This document shows positions 8,175 through 15,795 of a stretch of DNA of 51,864 nt, piece by piece. Numbering within the stretch: the first letter of the stretch is position 1; every line of letters begins with the position of its first letter. The position numbers and the translations under genes are program-made. Source of the DNA: an uncultured Planctomycetales bacterium (lineage in GTDB: Bacteria > Planctomycetota > Planctomycetia > Pirellulales > S012-138); the NCBI GenBank assembly GCA_937982665.1, contig CALJLD010000057.1, forward strand, positions 1-51,864, read 5' to 3'. The notes below the pieces were generated by a model. It had not been told where the DNA came from, made no database searches, and saw only the letters and a list, made by a program, of their open reading frames with translations.

Positions 8175-8233
8175 GCTGCCAGCAGTTCTCATAGCGGGAA
8201 GTCCGCGCGCCGCTGGCGATCCAAATCAATCAT

Positions 8234-8266
8234 CCGCCGCCGATTTTCCGGCGGCGGTTCTGTTTT
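8234..8266 (+). terminator. Rho-independent terminator-like hairpin between rpmF and fabD
   Basis: A perfect 9-bp GC-rich stem, CCGCCGCCG (8234-8242) with CGGCGGCGG (8249-8257), has a 6-nt loop and is followed by TTCTGTTTT. The uridine tract is interrupted, so it may be a partial terminator or attenuator. It ends just before the GAGGTG ribosome site of fabD. Confidence 0.6.
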
Positions 8267-8277
8267 GAGGTGACTTC

Positions 8278-9183
8278 ATGAGCAAAGTCGCATTCTTGTT
8301 TCCCGGCCAAGGCGCCCAGACCGTTGGCATGGCAGCTGGCTTGCACGCGGAACATCCGGAAGTGCAACAGTTATTCACGCAGGCAAATGAGATCCTGGGC
8401 TATGACCTGGCCAATTTGTGTTTCAATGGACCCGAAGCGGACCTCAACTCGACCGTACACAGCCAACCAGGACTTTTCGTCAGCAGTTTGGCCGCGCTGA
8501 TGGCGTTGAAGAAATCCTCGCCCGAAGTCATGGAGAGCGTGGAATCCGCGGCCGGCTTAAGCCTCGGCGAGTACACAGCCTATGTCTTTGCCGGCGCAAT
8601 GAGCTTCGCTGATGGGCTGCGTCTGGTGCAGAAGCGGGGCGAAGCCATGCAGGCGGCGGCCGATGCCACGCCAAGCGGGATGGTCAGCGTGATTGGACCA
8701 ACCGTTGAAGAAGTGCAAGCCCTTTGCGACAAAGCTCGCGACGGCGACATACTTCAAGTGGCGAATTTGCTCTGCCCTGGCAATACGGTTTGTTCCGGGC
8801 ACAAATCCGCCTGTGCTCGGCTGATGGCCGCAGCCGAGGAGTCCGGCGCTCGCGCTGTCGAACTGGCTGTTGCCGGAGCTTTCCATACGCCCATCATGCA
8901 CCCGGCGGATGAGCGATTGGCCGAAGCCCTGCTGGATGTGGAGATCCAAGCACCGCGGATTCCGGTGGTTTCCAATGTTGATGCCCAAGCTCATTCCGAT
9001 GCGGCGGAGATCAAAGAACTGTTGGTGAAGCAATTGATCCAACCCGTCCGCTGGGAAGATTCCATCAGGGCGATGATGGCCGATGGATATACGCAATTCT
9101 ACGAAGTTGGTCCCGGCCGAGTGCTGAAGGGACTGATGCGACGGATCGATCGCAGCGCCACATGCGAAAGTGTGGAATGTTGA
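8278..9183 (+). CDS. fabD: Malonyl-CoA:ACP transacylase
   Basis: Transfers malonyl from CoA to ACP, supplying the extender unit for type II fatty-acid synthesis in the cytoplasm. It shows FPGQGAQ (9-14), the nucleophile elbow GLSLGEY with Ser95, and the catalytic His203 in AVAGAFHTPIM. The C-terminal QFYEVGPGRVLKGL motif is present. Length is 301 residues, typical for the family. A GAGGTG ribosome site lies 6 nt before the ATG, directly after the hairpin that follows rpmF. fabG follows about 105 nt later on the same strand. Confidence 0.97.
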   Translation: MSKVAFLFPGQGAQTVGMAAGLHAEHPEVQQLFTQANEILGYDLANLCFNGPEADLNSTVHSQPGLFVSSLAALMALKKSSPEVMESVESAAGLSLGEYTAYVFAGAMSFADGLRLVQKRGEAMQAAADATPSGMVSVIGPTVEEVQALCDKARDGDILQVANLLCPGNTVCSGHKSACARLMAAAEESGARAVELAVAGAFHTPIMHPADERLAEALLDVEIQAPRIPVVSNVDAQAHSDAAEIKELLVKQLIQPVRWEDSIRAMMADGYTQFYEVGPGRVLKGLMRRIDRSATCESVEC

Positions 9184-9288
9184 TCGGTCTTCGCTGGCTT
9201 AATTAGCGGCTGACTTGAAATCAGCAGCGGGTTGCCGTCCAATGGCAGCGATCTGTTTCTCTCAATAATCTCAACTGATCTCATCACC

Positions 9289-10065
9289 ATGGCAGACAAC
9301 AACGGCATCGGGATTTCCGCCGATTTGAGCGATCAGGCAGCGCTGGTCACCGGAGCCTCGCGCGGGATCGGTCTTGCGATCGCCGTCGCGCTCGCAAACG
9401 CCGGCGCGAAAGTCGCGTGCATTGCCCGCAGCGAGGACAAATTGAAAGAAGTTGTCGACGAGATCACGAATGCCGGCGGCACGGCAAAAGCCTGGGCTTG
9501 CGATGTCAACAACAAAGACTCGGTTGAGAAAGTTGTGGACGAAGCGGCGGATGCATTTGGCCGGCTGGATATCTTGGTGAACAACGCCGGGATTACCCGT
9601 GATACCCTGTTGCCCCGGATGTCTGACGAGCAATGGGATGAAGTGGTCCAAACCAACCTCCGCGGGGTGTTCTTGTTCACGCGAGCCGCGGCACGGCACA
9701 TGATGGGCCAGCGGTACGGCCGGATTGTCAACCTTTCCAGCGTCTCCGGCGTGATGGGCAACAAAGGGCAATCCAACTATGCGGCAACCAAAGCCGGCAT
9801 CATTGGCTTTACAAAATCCGTTGCATTGGAGCTCGCAGGCCGAAACGTCACAGCCAACGCGGTAGCGCCTGGCTTCGTCGAGACCGACATGACGGCCGCT
9901 TTGGGGGACGCATTGAAGGACGAAGCCAAGAAAAGAATCCCCTGCAAGCGATTAGGCACATCGGAAGACATCGCCGCGGCGGTGCTATTCCTGGCGAGCA
10001 AAGGGGCTTCGTACATGACCGGCCAAACACTGGTGGTGGACGGCGGAATGACGTTGGGGCCGTGA
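9289..10065 (+). CDS. fabG: 3-oxoacyl-[ACP] reductase
   Basis: NADPH-dependent short-chain dehydrogenase that reduces 3-oxoacyl-ACP in fatty-acid elongation. It has the cofactor loop TGASRGIG (21-28), NNAG (98-101), the catalytic Ser151 in NLSSVSG and the YxxxK pair Y164/K168 in SNYAATKAG. It ends GQTLVVDGGM, typical of FabG. The ATG at 9289 gives 258 residues with a short N-terminal extension. The in-frame start at 9232 is less likely because the added residues are unconserved. There is no evident Shine-Dalgarno sequence. It lies in the fab cluster downstream of fabD. Confidence 0.96.
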   Translation: MADNNGIGISADLSDQAALVTGASRGIGLAIAVALANAGAKVACIARSEDKLKEVVDEITNAGGTAKAWACDVNNKDSVEKVVDEAADAFGRLDILVNNAGITRDTLLPRMSDEQWDEVVQTNLRGVFLFTRAAARHMMGQRYGRIVNLSSVSGVMGNKGQSNYAATKAGIIGFTKSVALELAGRNVTANAVAPGFVETDMTAALGDALKDEAKKRIPCKRLGTSEDIAAAVLFLASKGASYMTGQTLVVDGGMTLGP

Positions 10066-10086
10066 GCCCACGTCCGCCGGCAGTCA

Positions 10087-10536
10087 GTGACGGCGACTGA
10101 GCACGATATGGATCTCGATCAGGCACTGGAAGAGCTTAGAGCGCGCGACGAACCCGTACCTGAACCGCTGCGTCTTCCAACGGAAGAAGAAGTGGCGGCA
10201 GTCGAGGCCGAACTCGCGTTCGCGTTCCCTCCTCAGTACCGCAGATTCCTGCTCGAGGCGAGCAACGTCACATGCGGAGACAGAGAGCCAGGATTGGTGC
10301 TGCCTGGACTGCAACGAAATCGCTCATTGCGGTCGATTGCACAAAGCGGCTGGTTAGCTGGCGTGCCAAAAGCCCACCTTTCCTTTTGCGAGGACAACGG
10401 AAACTACTTCACTCTTAGTGCTAGCGGGCAGCTTGGCTACTTCGACCACGATGACCGCACGCACGACGTCTCCTCGTGCGACTTCAAGGACTGGATTCTT
10501 GATGATTGGCTGACGAGCGATGGGCCAGTTGAGTGA
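10087..10536 (+). CDS. SMI1/KNR4 (SUKH superfamily) protein inside the fab cluster
   Basis: The 149-residue protein fits the SMI1/KNR4 fold: RLPTEEEVAAVEAELAFAFP followed by PQYRRFLLEASN (about 29-60), then FCEDNGNYFTL and GQLGYFDHDDRT. In bacteria SUKH proteins are best known as immunity proteins against polymorphic or contact-dependent toxins, though many have no known partner. GTG at 10087 is used here; ATG at 10108 would shorten it by 7 residues. It lies 21 nt after fabG and about 270 nt before acpP, splitting an otherwise housekeeping cluster. No toxin gene was found nearby. Confidence 0.8.
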   Translation: MTATEHDMDLDQALEELRARDEPVPEPLRLPTEEEVAAVEAELAFAFPPQYRRFLLEASNVTCGDREPGLVLPGLQRNRSLRSIAQSGWLAGVPKAHLSFCEDNGNYFTLSASGQLGYFDHDDRTHDVSSCDFKDWILDDWLTSDGPVE

Positions 10537-10665
10537 ATGAGAGCACCAGGAGGGCCAGGCTTGGAGATTTCTCGGCTTGTTCCTGTGATATCTGCCCGGT
10601 CACGACGCCTGGAGGTTTGGAGGTCAAGAAAGGGCGAATCCGCTCGTTCGCGGGGATTCCCTATC

Positions 10666-10694
10666 TTGAAAGTTAAGCCGCCCTACGCTAGCCT
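10666..10694 (+). promoter_or_regulatory. Possible promoter upstream of acpP
   Basis: TTGAAA (10666-10671) and TAGCCT (10689-10694) are spaced by 17 bp in the 272-nt gap before acpP. The -10 match is weak. A separate promoter here would make sense because acpP usually needs higher expression than its neighbours and the SMI1 gene interrupts the cluster. Confidence 0.35.
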
Positions 10695-10808
10695 GTTGGC
10701 CTTCTGAGCAGTTGTTCTAAATCGTTGTGTAAATCGAGTTTTCGTCACCTCGGCGGCTGACAGTCCCCTTGGTGGCGCTTCATTTTGTCCGTTGGGAGGA
10801 CCGTGCTG

Positions 10809-11045
10809 GTGGCCTCGGTTAAAGAACGCGTAATTGACATCGTCTCCGAGCAGTTGGGTGTCAACAAAGAGCAAATCACGGAGAGCACCCACTTCGTCAA
10901 CGATATTGGGGCCGATTCTCTCGACACCGTGGAATTGGTCATGGAGTTGGAAGAAGAATTCGGCATCAACATCCCGGATGACGCCGCCGAGAAAATCCAA
11001 ACCGTCGGCGAAGCCATTTCTTATATCGAGCAATCGACGAAGTAA
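10809..11045 (+). CDS. acpP: Acyl carrier protein
   Basis: Carries growing acyl chains on a 4'-phosphopantetheine arm attached to Ser37 in the motif GADSLDTVE. It is a 78-residue acidic four-helix protein of canonical length. The start is decided by the ribosome site: GGGAGGA (10794-10800) stands 8 nt from the GTG at 10809 but only 2 nt from the GTG at 10803, so MASVKERVIDIV is the likely N-terminus. It lies directly upstream of fabF (9 nt), as in most bacteria. Confidence 0.97.
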   Translation: MASVKERVIDIVSEQLGVNKEQITESTHFVNDIGADSLDTVELVMELEEEFGINIPDDAAEKIQTVGEAISYIEQSTK

Positions 11046-11054
11046 CTCAATACG

Positions 11055-12302
11055 ATGAAACGCCGTGTGGTAGTCACTGGTCTTGGCGCGGTCACGTCGC
11101 TAAGTTGCAAAGTGGACGACCTTTGGCAGCGGATTTGTCGCGGTGAGAGTGGCGTCACGCTGATCAAGGGTTTTGATACCACGGATTACCGTGTGCACTT
11201 CGGCGGTGAAATCCAGGATTTCTCCACCGACGGATATATTCCACCCAAAGACGCCAAGCGGCTGGACCAGTTCGCTCAATATGCGATGGTCGCCGGCATT
11301 GATGCCGTCGCTGATTCCGGGATCGACTTCTCCCAGGAAGATGCCTTCCGGTGTGGCGTGCTGCTTGGCTCGGGAATTGGCGGCCTGCACGAGATTGAAG
11401 AGCAGCACGGCCGACTTGTCCTCAAAGGCCCGGAGCGAGTCTCCGCTTTCACGATTCCCAAGTTGATGGTCAACGCCGCCAGCGGCCAGGTTTCCATCAA
11501 CTTTGGTCTGCGTGGTCCTAACGCTACGGTTGCAACCGCCTGCGCGAGAGCGACTAATGCCATGGGCGAGGCAATGAAGTGCATCCAATACGACGATGCC
11601 GACGTGATGATCACTGGCGGAACGGAAGCCGCGCTCACGCCCATGGGACTTTCCGGGTTCGGCAACATGCGTGCTCTTTCGGAACGTCACGATGACATCG
11701 AAAGTGCAAGCCGCCCCTTCGATTTGGATCGCGATGGCTTCGTGTTGTCCGAAGGCGCCGGCTTGTTGGTTCTGGAAGAACTGGAGCACGCCAAGGCCCG
11801 CGGCGCCAACATTTATGCCGAGATCATCGGCTATGGGCTCAGCGCGGACAGTGGACATATCACGCAACCAGATGAGACTGGGACGGGCGCCGCTCGCGCC
11901 ATGTCCAATTGCTTGAAGAACGCCAGCCTCAATGCTGACGAAGTGGACTACATCAACGCCCACGGAACGTCCACTCCGTTGGGAGATGCCGCGGAAACAA
12001 CGGCAATCAAGAGCGTCTTCGGCGAACACGCGCACAAGCTGAGCATCTCAAGCACCAAGAGCCAACTGGGGCATCTGCTGGGAGCCTCCGGCGGGGTTGA
12101 GATGATCTTCTCCGTGTTGGCGATCCGCAATAGTTTGATTCCGCCAACGATCAACTACCACACACCCGACCCCAAGTGCGATTTGGACTATACGCCCAAC
12201 GAGCCCAAAGAGCGCCGCGTGCGAGTTGCGCTGTCCAACAGTTTTGGCTTCGGTGGGCATAACGCCTGCGTTCTGGCAGCCGCGCCGGATTATCGCAGCT
12301 AG
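11055..12302 (+). CDS. fabF: 3-oxoacyl-[ACP] synthase II
   Basis: Condensing enzyme KAS II, which elongates acyl-ACP with malonyl-ACP. The catalytic triad falls at the same numbers as in E. coli FabF: Cys163 (TACARAT), His303 (NAHGTST) and His340 (KSQLGHLLGASG), with Lys335 also present and the C-terminal SFGFGGHN loop. Length is 415 residues, typical for the family. The residues after the nucleophile read CARATNAMG rather than the commoner CATGTHAIG. This is within the range of family variation. It is the last gene of the fab cluster; fabH and plsX are not present. Confidence 0.96.
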   Translation: MKRRVVVTGLGAVTSLSCKVDDLWQRICRGESGVTLIKGFDTTDYRVHFGGEIQDFSTDGYIPPKDAKRLDQFAQYAMVAGIDAVADSGIDFSQEDAFRCGVLLGSGIGGLHEIEEQHGRLVLKGPERVSAFTIPKLMVNAASGQVSINFGLRGPNATVATACARATNAMGEAMKCIQYDDADVMITGGTEAALTPMGLSGFGNMRALSERHDDIESASRPFDLDRDGFVLSEGAGLLVLEELEHAKARGANIYAEIIGYGLSADSGHITQPDETGTGAARAMSNCLKNASLNADEVDYINAHGTSTPLGDAAETTAIKSVFGEHAHKLSISSTKSQLGHLLGASGGVEMIFSVLAIRNSLIPPTINYHTPDPKCDLDYTPNEPKERRVRVALSNSFGFGGHNACVLAAAPDYRS

Positions 12303-12502
12303 AGCGTTTCTCGGAGCGCTGCAGCCCTGCGACATCTCTGATCGATTTGGTCTCTTGAAAACACGCGTCTGGCGTGCTGAAATACCGGTCCTTTCAGGTG
12401 TTGCATCTTTGACCGACGCGCACGAGTCTCTGTTTGTGCCGGGTCCTGCCGGGTGATCACCGGCGCTTCCTCAACAATCTTCATATCCTCAGGGCCGCGA
12501 TT

Positions 12503-13612
12503 GTGATTATTGGAGTCCCCAAAGAAGTCAAGCACGACGAGTATCGTGTCGCGTTGCTGCCCGTTGGTGCTGAGGAATTGTGTCGCGCGGGGCACACTGT
12601 CTTGGTCCAGCGAGACGCCGGAATTGGCTCCGGCTTGAACAATGAGGACTACACAGCGGCGGGCGCGGAAATTGTTGACCGTGCGGAGGAAATTTTCAGC
12701 CGCAGCGACATGATCATCAAAGTCAAAGAGCCGCTGCCGCAAGAGTGGCCGTTGCTGCGGGAAAAGCAGATTATCTTCACCTACTTCCACTTCGCGGCCA
12801 GCCGCGAATTGACCGAAGCCGTGCTGCGGTCCGGCTGTCATGCTGTTGCATACGAAACTCTGGCCGATGATCGCGGCGCGCTTCCGCTCTTGACGCCGAT
12901 GAGCGAAGTCGCCGGCCGGATGAGTATTCAGGAAGGCGCGAAGTTCCTGGAACGACCTCAAAGCGGGCGTGGGATTCTCCTGGGCGGAGTTCCCGGTGTT
13001 GCCCCGGCGAATATTGTCGTCCTTGGTGGCGGCGTGGTAGGCGCGAACGCGGCCAAGGTTGCCGCCGGGTTTGGCGCTAATGTCGCGCTCCTGGACATCA
13101 ACATGGATCGGTTGAGGTACCTGGATGACGTCATGCCGGCCAACGTGGATTGCTTGTTCTCGGACCGGCATACGGTGCGTGCCTTGCTTGAACGAGCCGA
13201 TCTTGTTGTTGGTGCTGTTCTGATTCCCGGTGCGAAAGCTCCGCGACTGGTTGAAGAAGATGACCTCAAGATCATGCAGCCTGGCAGCGTGATTATCGAT
13301 GTTGCCATTGATCAGGGAGGTTGTGTGGCGACCAGCCGCCCCACAACTCACGCGGAGCCAACGTATATCGTTCACAATGTCGTTCACTATTGCGTGGCCA
13401 ATATGCCCGGCGCGGTGGGAAGAACCAGCACGTACGCGTTGTGCAACGTGACGCTGCCTTGGGCGCTGCGGATTGCCAATCTGGGTCTGGAAGATTCCAT
13501 GAGCAAATTCGCCCCAATTCGCCGCGCCATCAACATTTACGGGGGTCAGGTCACCAACCTGCCTGTGGCGGAGACTTTTGACCTGGAATACAGCCGCTGC
13601 CTGGACGTGTAG
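12503..13612 (+). CDS. ald: Alanine dehydrogenase
   Basis: NAD-dependent oxidative deamination of L-alanine to pyruvate and ammonium, reversible. It carries the family's active-site residues at the positions known from M. tuberculosis Ald: Arg15 (EYRVALLP), Lys75 (IKVKEPLP), His96 (TYFHFAAS) and Asp270 (DVAIDQGG). It also has the Rossmann loop VVLGGGVVGANAA (172-184). The GTG at 12503 gives 369 residues, the expected length, starting MIIGVPKE; a longer frame from 12434 would add 23 unconserved residues. It stands alone, about 200 nt after fabF. Confidence 0.95.
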   Translation: MIIGVPKEVKHDEYRVALLPVGAEELCRAGHTVLVQRDAGIGSGLNNEDYTAAGAEIVDRAEEIFSRSDMIIKVKEPLPQEWPLLREKQIIFTYFHFAASRELTEAVLRSGCHAVAYETLADDRGALPLLTPMSEVAGRMSIQEGAKFLERPQSGRGILLGGVPGVAPANIVVLGGGVVGANAAKVAAGFGANVALLDINMDRLRYLDDVMPANVDCLFSDRHTVRALLERADLVVGAVLIPGAKAPRLVEEDDLKIMQPGSVIIDVAIDQGGCVATSRPTTHAEPTYIVHNVVHYCVANMPGAVGRTSTYALCNVTLPWALRIANLGLEDSMSKFAPIRRAINIYGGQVTNLPVAETFDLEYSRCLDV

Positions 13613-13756
13613 GTTCCCCGGGCGAGACCGGATTCTCAGGCGTCCTGGACGTTGCGCCGTGCAGGCTGCACAATGTCGGCATCCGGTTGCGCGCGTTTGG
13701 AGTCTATGCTTGTTCATAGTGCGCACGTTTCAAAGCCTTCGTGATTCAATAGTTCC

Positions 13757-14635
13757 ATGAGTTGGTGGTCTGAGTTCGATTCCGTCGTTCGTCAAAAAGA
13801 GCCCATGGCCGCGCATACCTGGCTGGCCATCGGCGGTCAGGCGGAGTTCTATGCCGAACCAACATCCGTGGACCAGCTCGCGGCGCTTGTCAAAGCGGCC
13901 AATCAAGCAGGCGTGCCTGTCCGCGTACTGGGCGGGGGCGCGAACATTCTCGTGCGTGACGAAGGCGTCAGCGGACTTGTTGTTCACCTCGCCGGTGACG
14001 AATTCTCGAGCATCAAAGTCGAGGGCGAATCCGTCACCGCCGGCGCAGGGGCAAAACTGAGCCACTTGGTTTCTGAGTCTACCGCGGCTGGATTGTCCGG
14101 ACTGGAAACGTTGGTTGGCATTCCAGGGACTGTCGGTGGCGCCCTCAGGGGTAACGCTGCGGCACAAGGCGGCGATATCGGTCAATGCTCAAAGAGCGTG
14201 ACCGTGATGAATGACAGTGGTGAAGTCGTCACGCGTCCCCGCAGCGAACTCGTCTTCAGTTATGGGAAAAGCAACTTGGATGAGTTGGTGATCCTTTCTG
14301 GCGTCTTCCTGCTGGAACCCGCCCAGCCGGAGGAAATCTCGCGGCGAATGCAGCAGATTTGGATTGTCAAAAAGAAGGCGCAACCGCTGACGCATCAGCA
14401 TTATGCACGGATGTTTGAACACCCCCGCGGCATGAACGCCGGGGAGCTCATCGATCAGGCAGGATTAAAAAATACGCGAATCGGCGGGGCGGAAATCAGT
14501 GACCGCGACGCCAACTATGTCATTACCGAGCGCGGCGCTACCGCGGAAGATGTTCTCAAGCTCATCGAGTTGGTCCGCAGCCGAGTGCTAGAACGTGCCG
14601 ATATTGAATTAGAGCTGGAATTGGAAATCTGGTGA
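13757..14635 (+). CDS. murB: UDP-N-acetylenolpyruvoylglucosamine reductase (MurB)
   Basis: FAD enzyme that reduces UDP-GlcNAc-enolpyruvate to UDP-MurNAc with NADPH in peptidoglycan precursor synthesis. It shows the FAD-binding RVLGGGANILVRDEG (56-70), GIPGTVGGAL (121-130) and NAGELIDQAGLKNTRIGGAEIS (227-248), with a Glu-rich C-terminus. It is 292 residues long. The segment where the catalytic serine is expected (type II pattern GSVFxRP) reads ARMFEHP, so by my alignment Arg218 replaces the serine. It is unlinked from murC and ddl but followed by an ftsQ-like gene, echoing the order of the dcw cluster. Confidence 0.93.
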   Translation: MSWWSEFDSVVRQKEPMAAHTWLAIGGQAEFYAEPTSVDQLAALVKAANQAGVPVRVLGGGANILVRDEGVSGLVVHLAGDEFSSIKVEGESVTAGAGAKLSHLVSESTAAGLSGLETLVGIPGTVGGALRGNAAAQGGDIGQCSKSVTVMNDSGEVVTRPRSELVFSYGKSNLDELVILSGVFLLEPAQPEEISRRMQQIWIVKKKAQPLTHQHYARMFEHPRGMNAGELIDQAGLKNTRIGGAEISDRDANYVITERGATAEDVLKLIELVRSRVLERADIELELELEIW

Positions 14636-14778
14636 TTCAGCTCGATGTTGTCGCACAAAGCGACAGCATTTGACTCACTTGTGCTGTGCAAACGCTTCGC
14701 CGCTGGTGATGCATTCGCTGGCAGCACGAGGAGCTTCCAACGTTTCTTCGTTTGATGTACTTGCGTGGCCCCGGCACG

Positions 14779-14800
14779 CACGGGAAGCAATCTTCCCGTG
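14779..14800 (+). promoter_or_regulatory. Perfect 9-bp stem-loop upstream of the ftsQ-like gene
   Basis: CACGGGAAG (14779-14787) pairs fully with CTTCCCGTG (14792-14800) around a 4-nt CAAT loop. No uridine tract follows, so it is unlikely to be a simple terminator. It ends 31 nt before the start codon and about 20 nt before the AGGAG ribosome site, so it might affect mRNA stability or translation. Confidence 0.45.
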
Positions 14801-14831
14801 GCACCCGTCGAATCCGCGTCAGGAGCATTCC

Positions 14832-15686
14832 ATGTCCATTTGGCGTCGCCCCTGGTTCCTTTGGACCGCCGAGATTCTGCTTGTGTTGATCTGCTGTCTT
14901 GGAGCCTGGAAGCTTGTCGCAAACCGGGTCACAAGCGGTGATGACTACATCGCCATGCCGGACGATGTGGTCGTAACTCCGCTCCCGCAATGGATTCAAA
15001 CCGACGTCAAGCGGCAAGTCCTGCAGAATGCCAGCTTGGACGATGGTGAATCGATCCTGGACGGGGACCTTGTGCGGCGGTTTGCGGATGCTTTTCCAAT
15101 GCATCCTTGGGTGGAAAGCGTGAAGAGCGTTCGCAAGCAATATCCAGCAACAGTGATCGTCGACATCATTTACCGCAAGCCTGTGGCGATGGTCGTAGTC
15201 CCTGACGGACTGTATGCGGTGGACGTCAACGGCGTCTTGCTGCCCAGCGAAGACTTCACGGAAGACAGCGCTGCACGCTACCCGCGGATTGATGAAATGA
15301 CGGTGCCACCGCAAGGCCAGGTGGGCGATGCCTGGGGCGATGGTCGCGTCGCGGCGGCCAGTCGGCTGGCGGCCGCTTTGCAAGAACATTGGAGCGATTG
15401 GGAACTTTCGCGGATTGTGCCAGCCAGAAACTCTCCGCCGGCTGGTGAACCAAGCTTTGAGATCGTCACGCAAAGTGGCGGACGTATCAACTGGGGGATT
15501 GCTCCGAGTTTGGAATCTTTGCGGGCGGCTCAGCCCGATCACCGAATCGACCAACTGACTCAATATGCGGCCGAGCACGGCTCGGTGAACCTGGAAGCCA
15601 CGCAGCAGTTGAACTTGAACGGGCCGGCGACAGACGGAACTCGCCAAGCGGCTCAACCAGCGAACGGCCAGCAAAGCCAACGCTGA
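14832..15686 (+). CDS. ftsQ: FtsQ/DivIB-like POTRA-domain protein
   Basis: Bitopic inner-membrane protein of the division complex; FtsQ links early and late divisome proteins. The 284-residue product has a short cytoplasmic tail, one membrane span (about residues 8-28, FLWTAEILLVLICCLGAWKL) and a POTRA-like domain. The domain includes HPWVESVKSVRKQYPATVIV and YRKPVAMVVVPDGLYAVDVNGVLL, the classic 'V...P.tl.v.v.Er.PvA......yLvD..G' pattern. The C-terminal 40 residues are Gln/Asn/Ala-rich and look disordered. AGGAG lies 6 nt before the ATG. The position after murB supports the call; ftsA and ftsZ are not present. Confidence 0.75.
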   Translation: MSIWRRPWFLWTAEILLVLICCLGAWKLVANRVTSGDDYIAMPDDVVVTPLPQWIQTDVKRQVLQNASLDDGESILDGDLVRRFADAFPMHPWVESVKSVRKQYPATVIVDIIYRKPVAMVVVPDGLYAVDVNGVLLPSEDFTEDSAARYPRIDEMTVPPQGQVGDAWGDGRVAAASRLAAALQEHWSDWELSRIVPARNSPPAGEPSFEIVTQSGGRINWGIAPSLESLRAAQPDHRIDQLTQYAAEHGSVNLEATQQLNLNGPATDGTRQAAQPANGQQSQR

Positions 15687-15795
15687 ACTCTTTGTCTGTA
15701 AAGCGGAATGCCTGCTCATACGCGTTTCTCGTTTACGGTTGATCCGGTAGATTAGCGGCTCCGCATGCAGCCCATTCCTCTGCTTCCAACTGGCC

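Noticed and set aside
11055..12302. Non-standard CARATNAMG after the FabF nucleophile as evidence of an inactive enzyme
   Set aside because: Cys163, His303, Lys335 and His340 are all in place, and residues after the cysteine vary within the family.
12299..13726. Open frame of about 475 codons antisense to alanine dehydrogenase
   Set aside because: The plus-strand gene has all four active-site residues in place, and the antisense product is Arg/Gln/His-rich with no recognisable family.
13772..13790. GTTCGATTCC, a tRNA T-arm-like sequence
   Set aside because: It lies inside the first codons of murB and no cloverleaf can be drawn around it.
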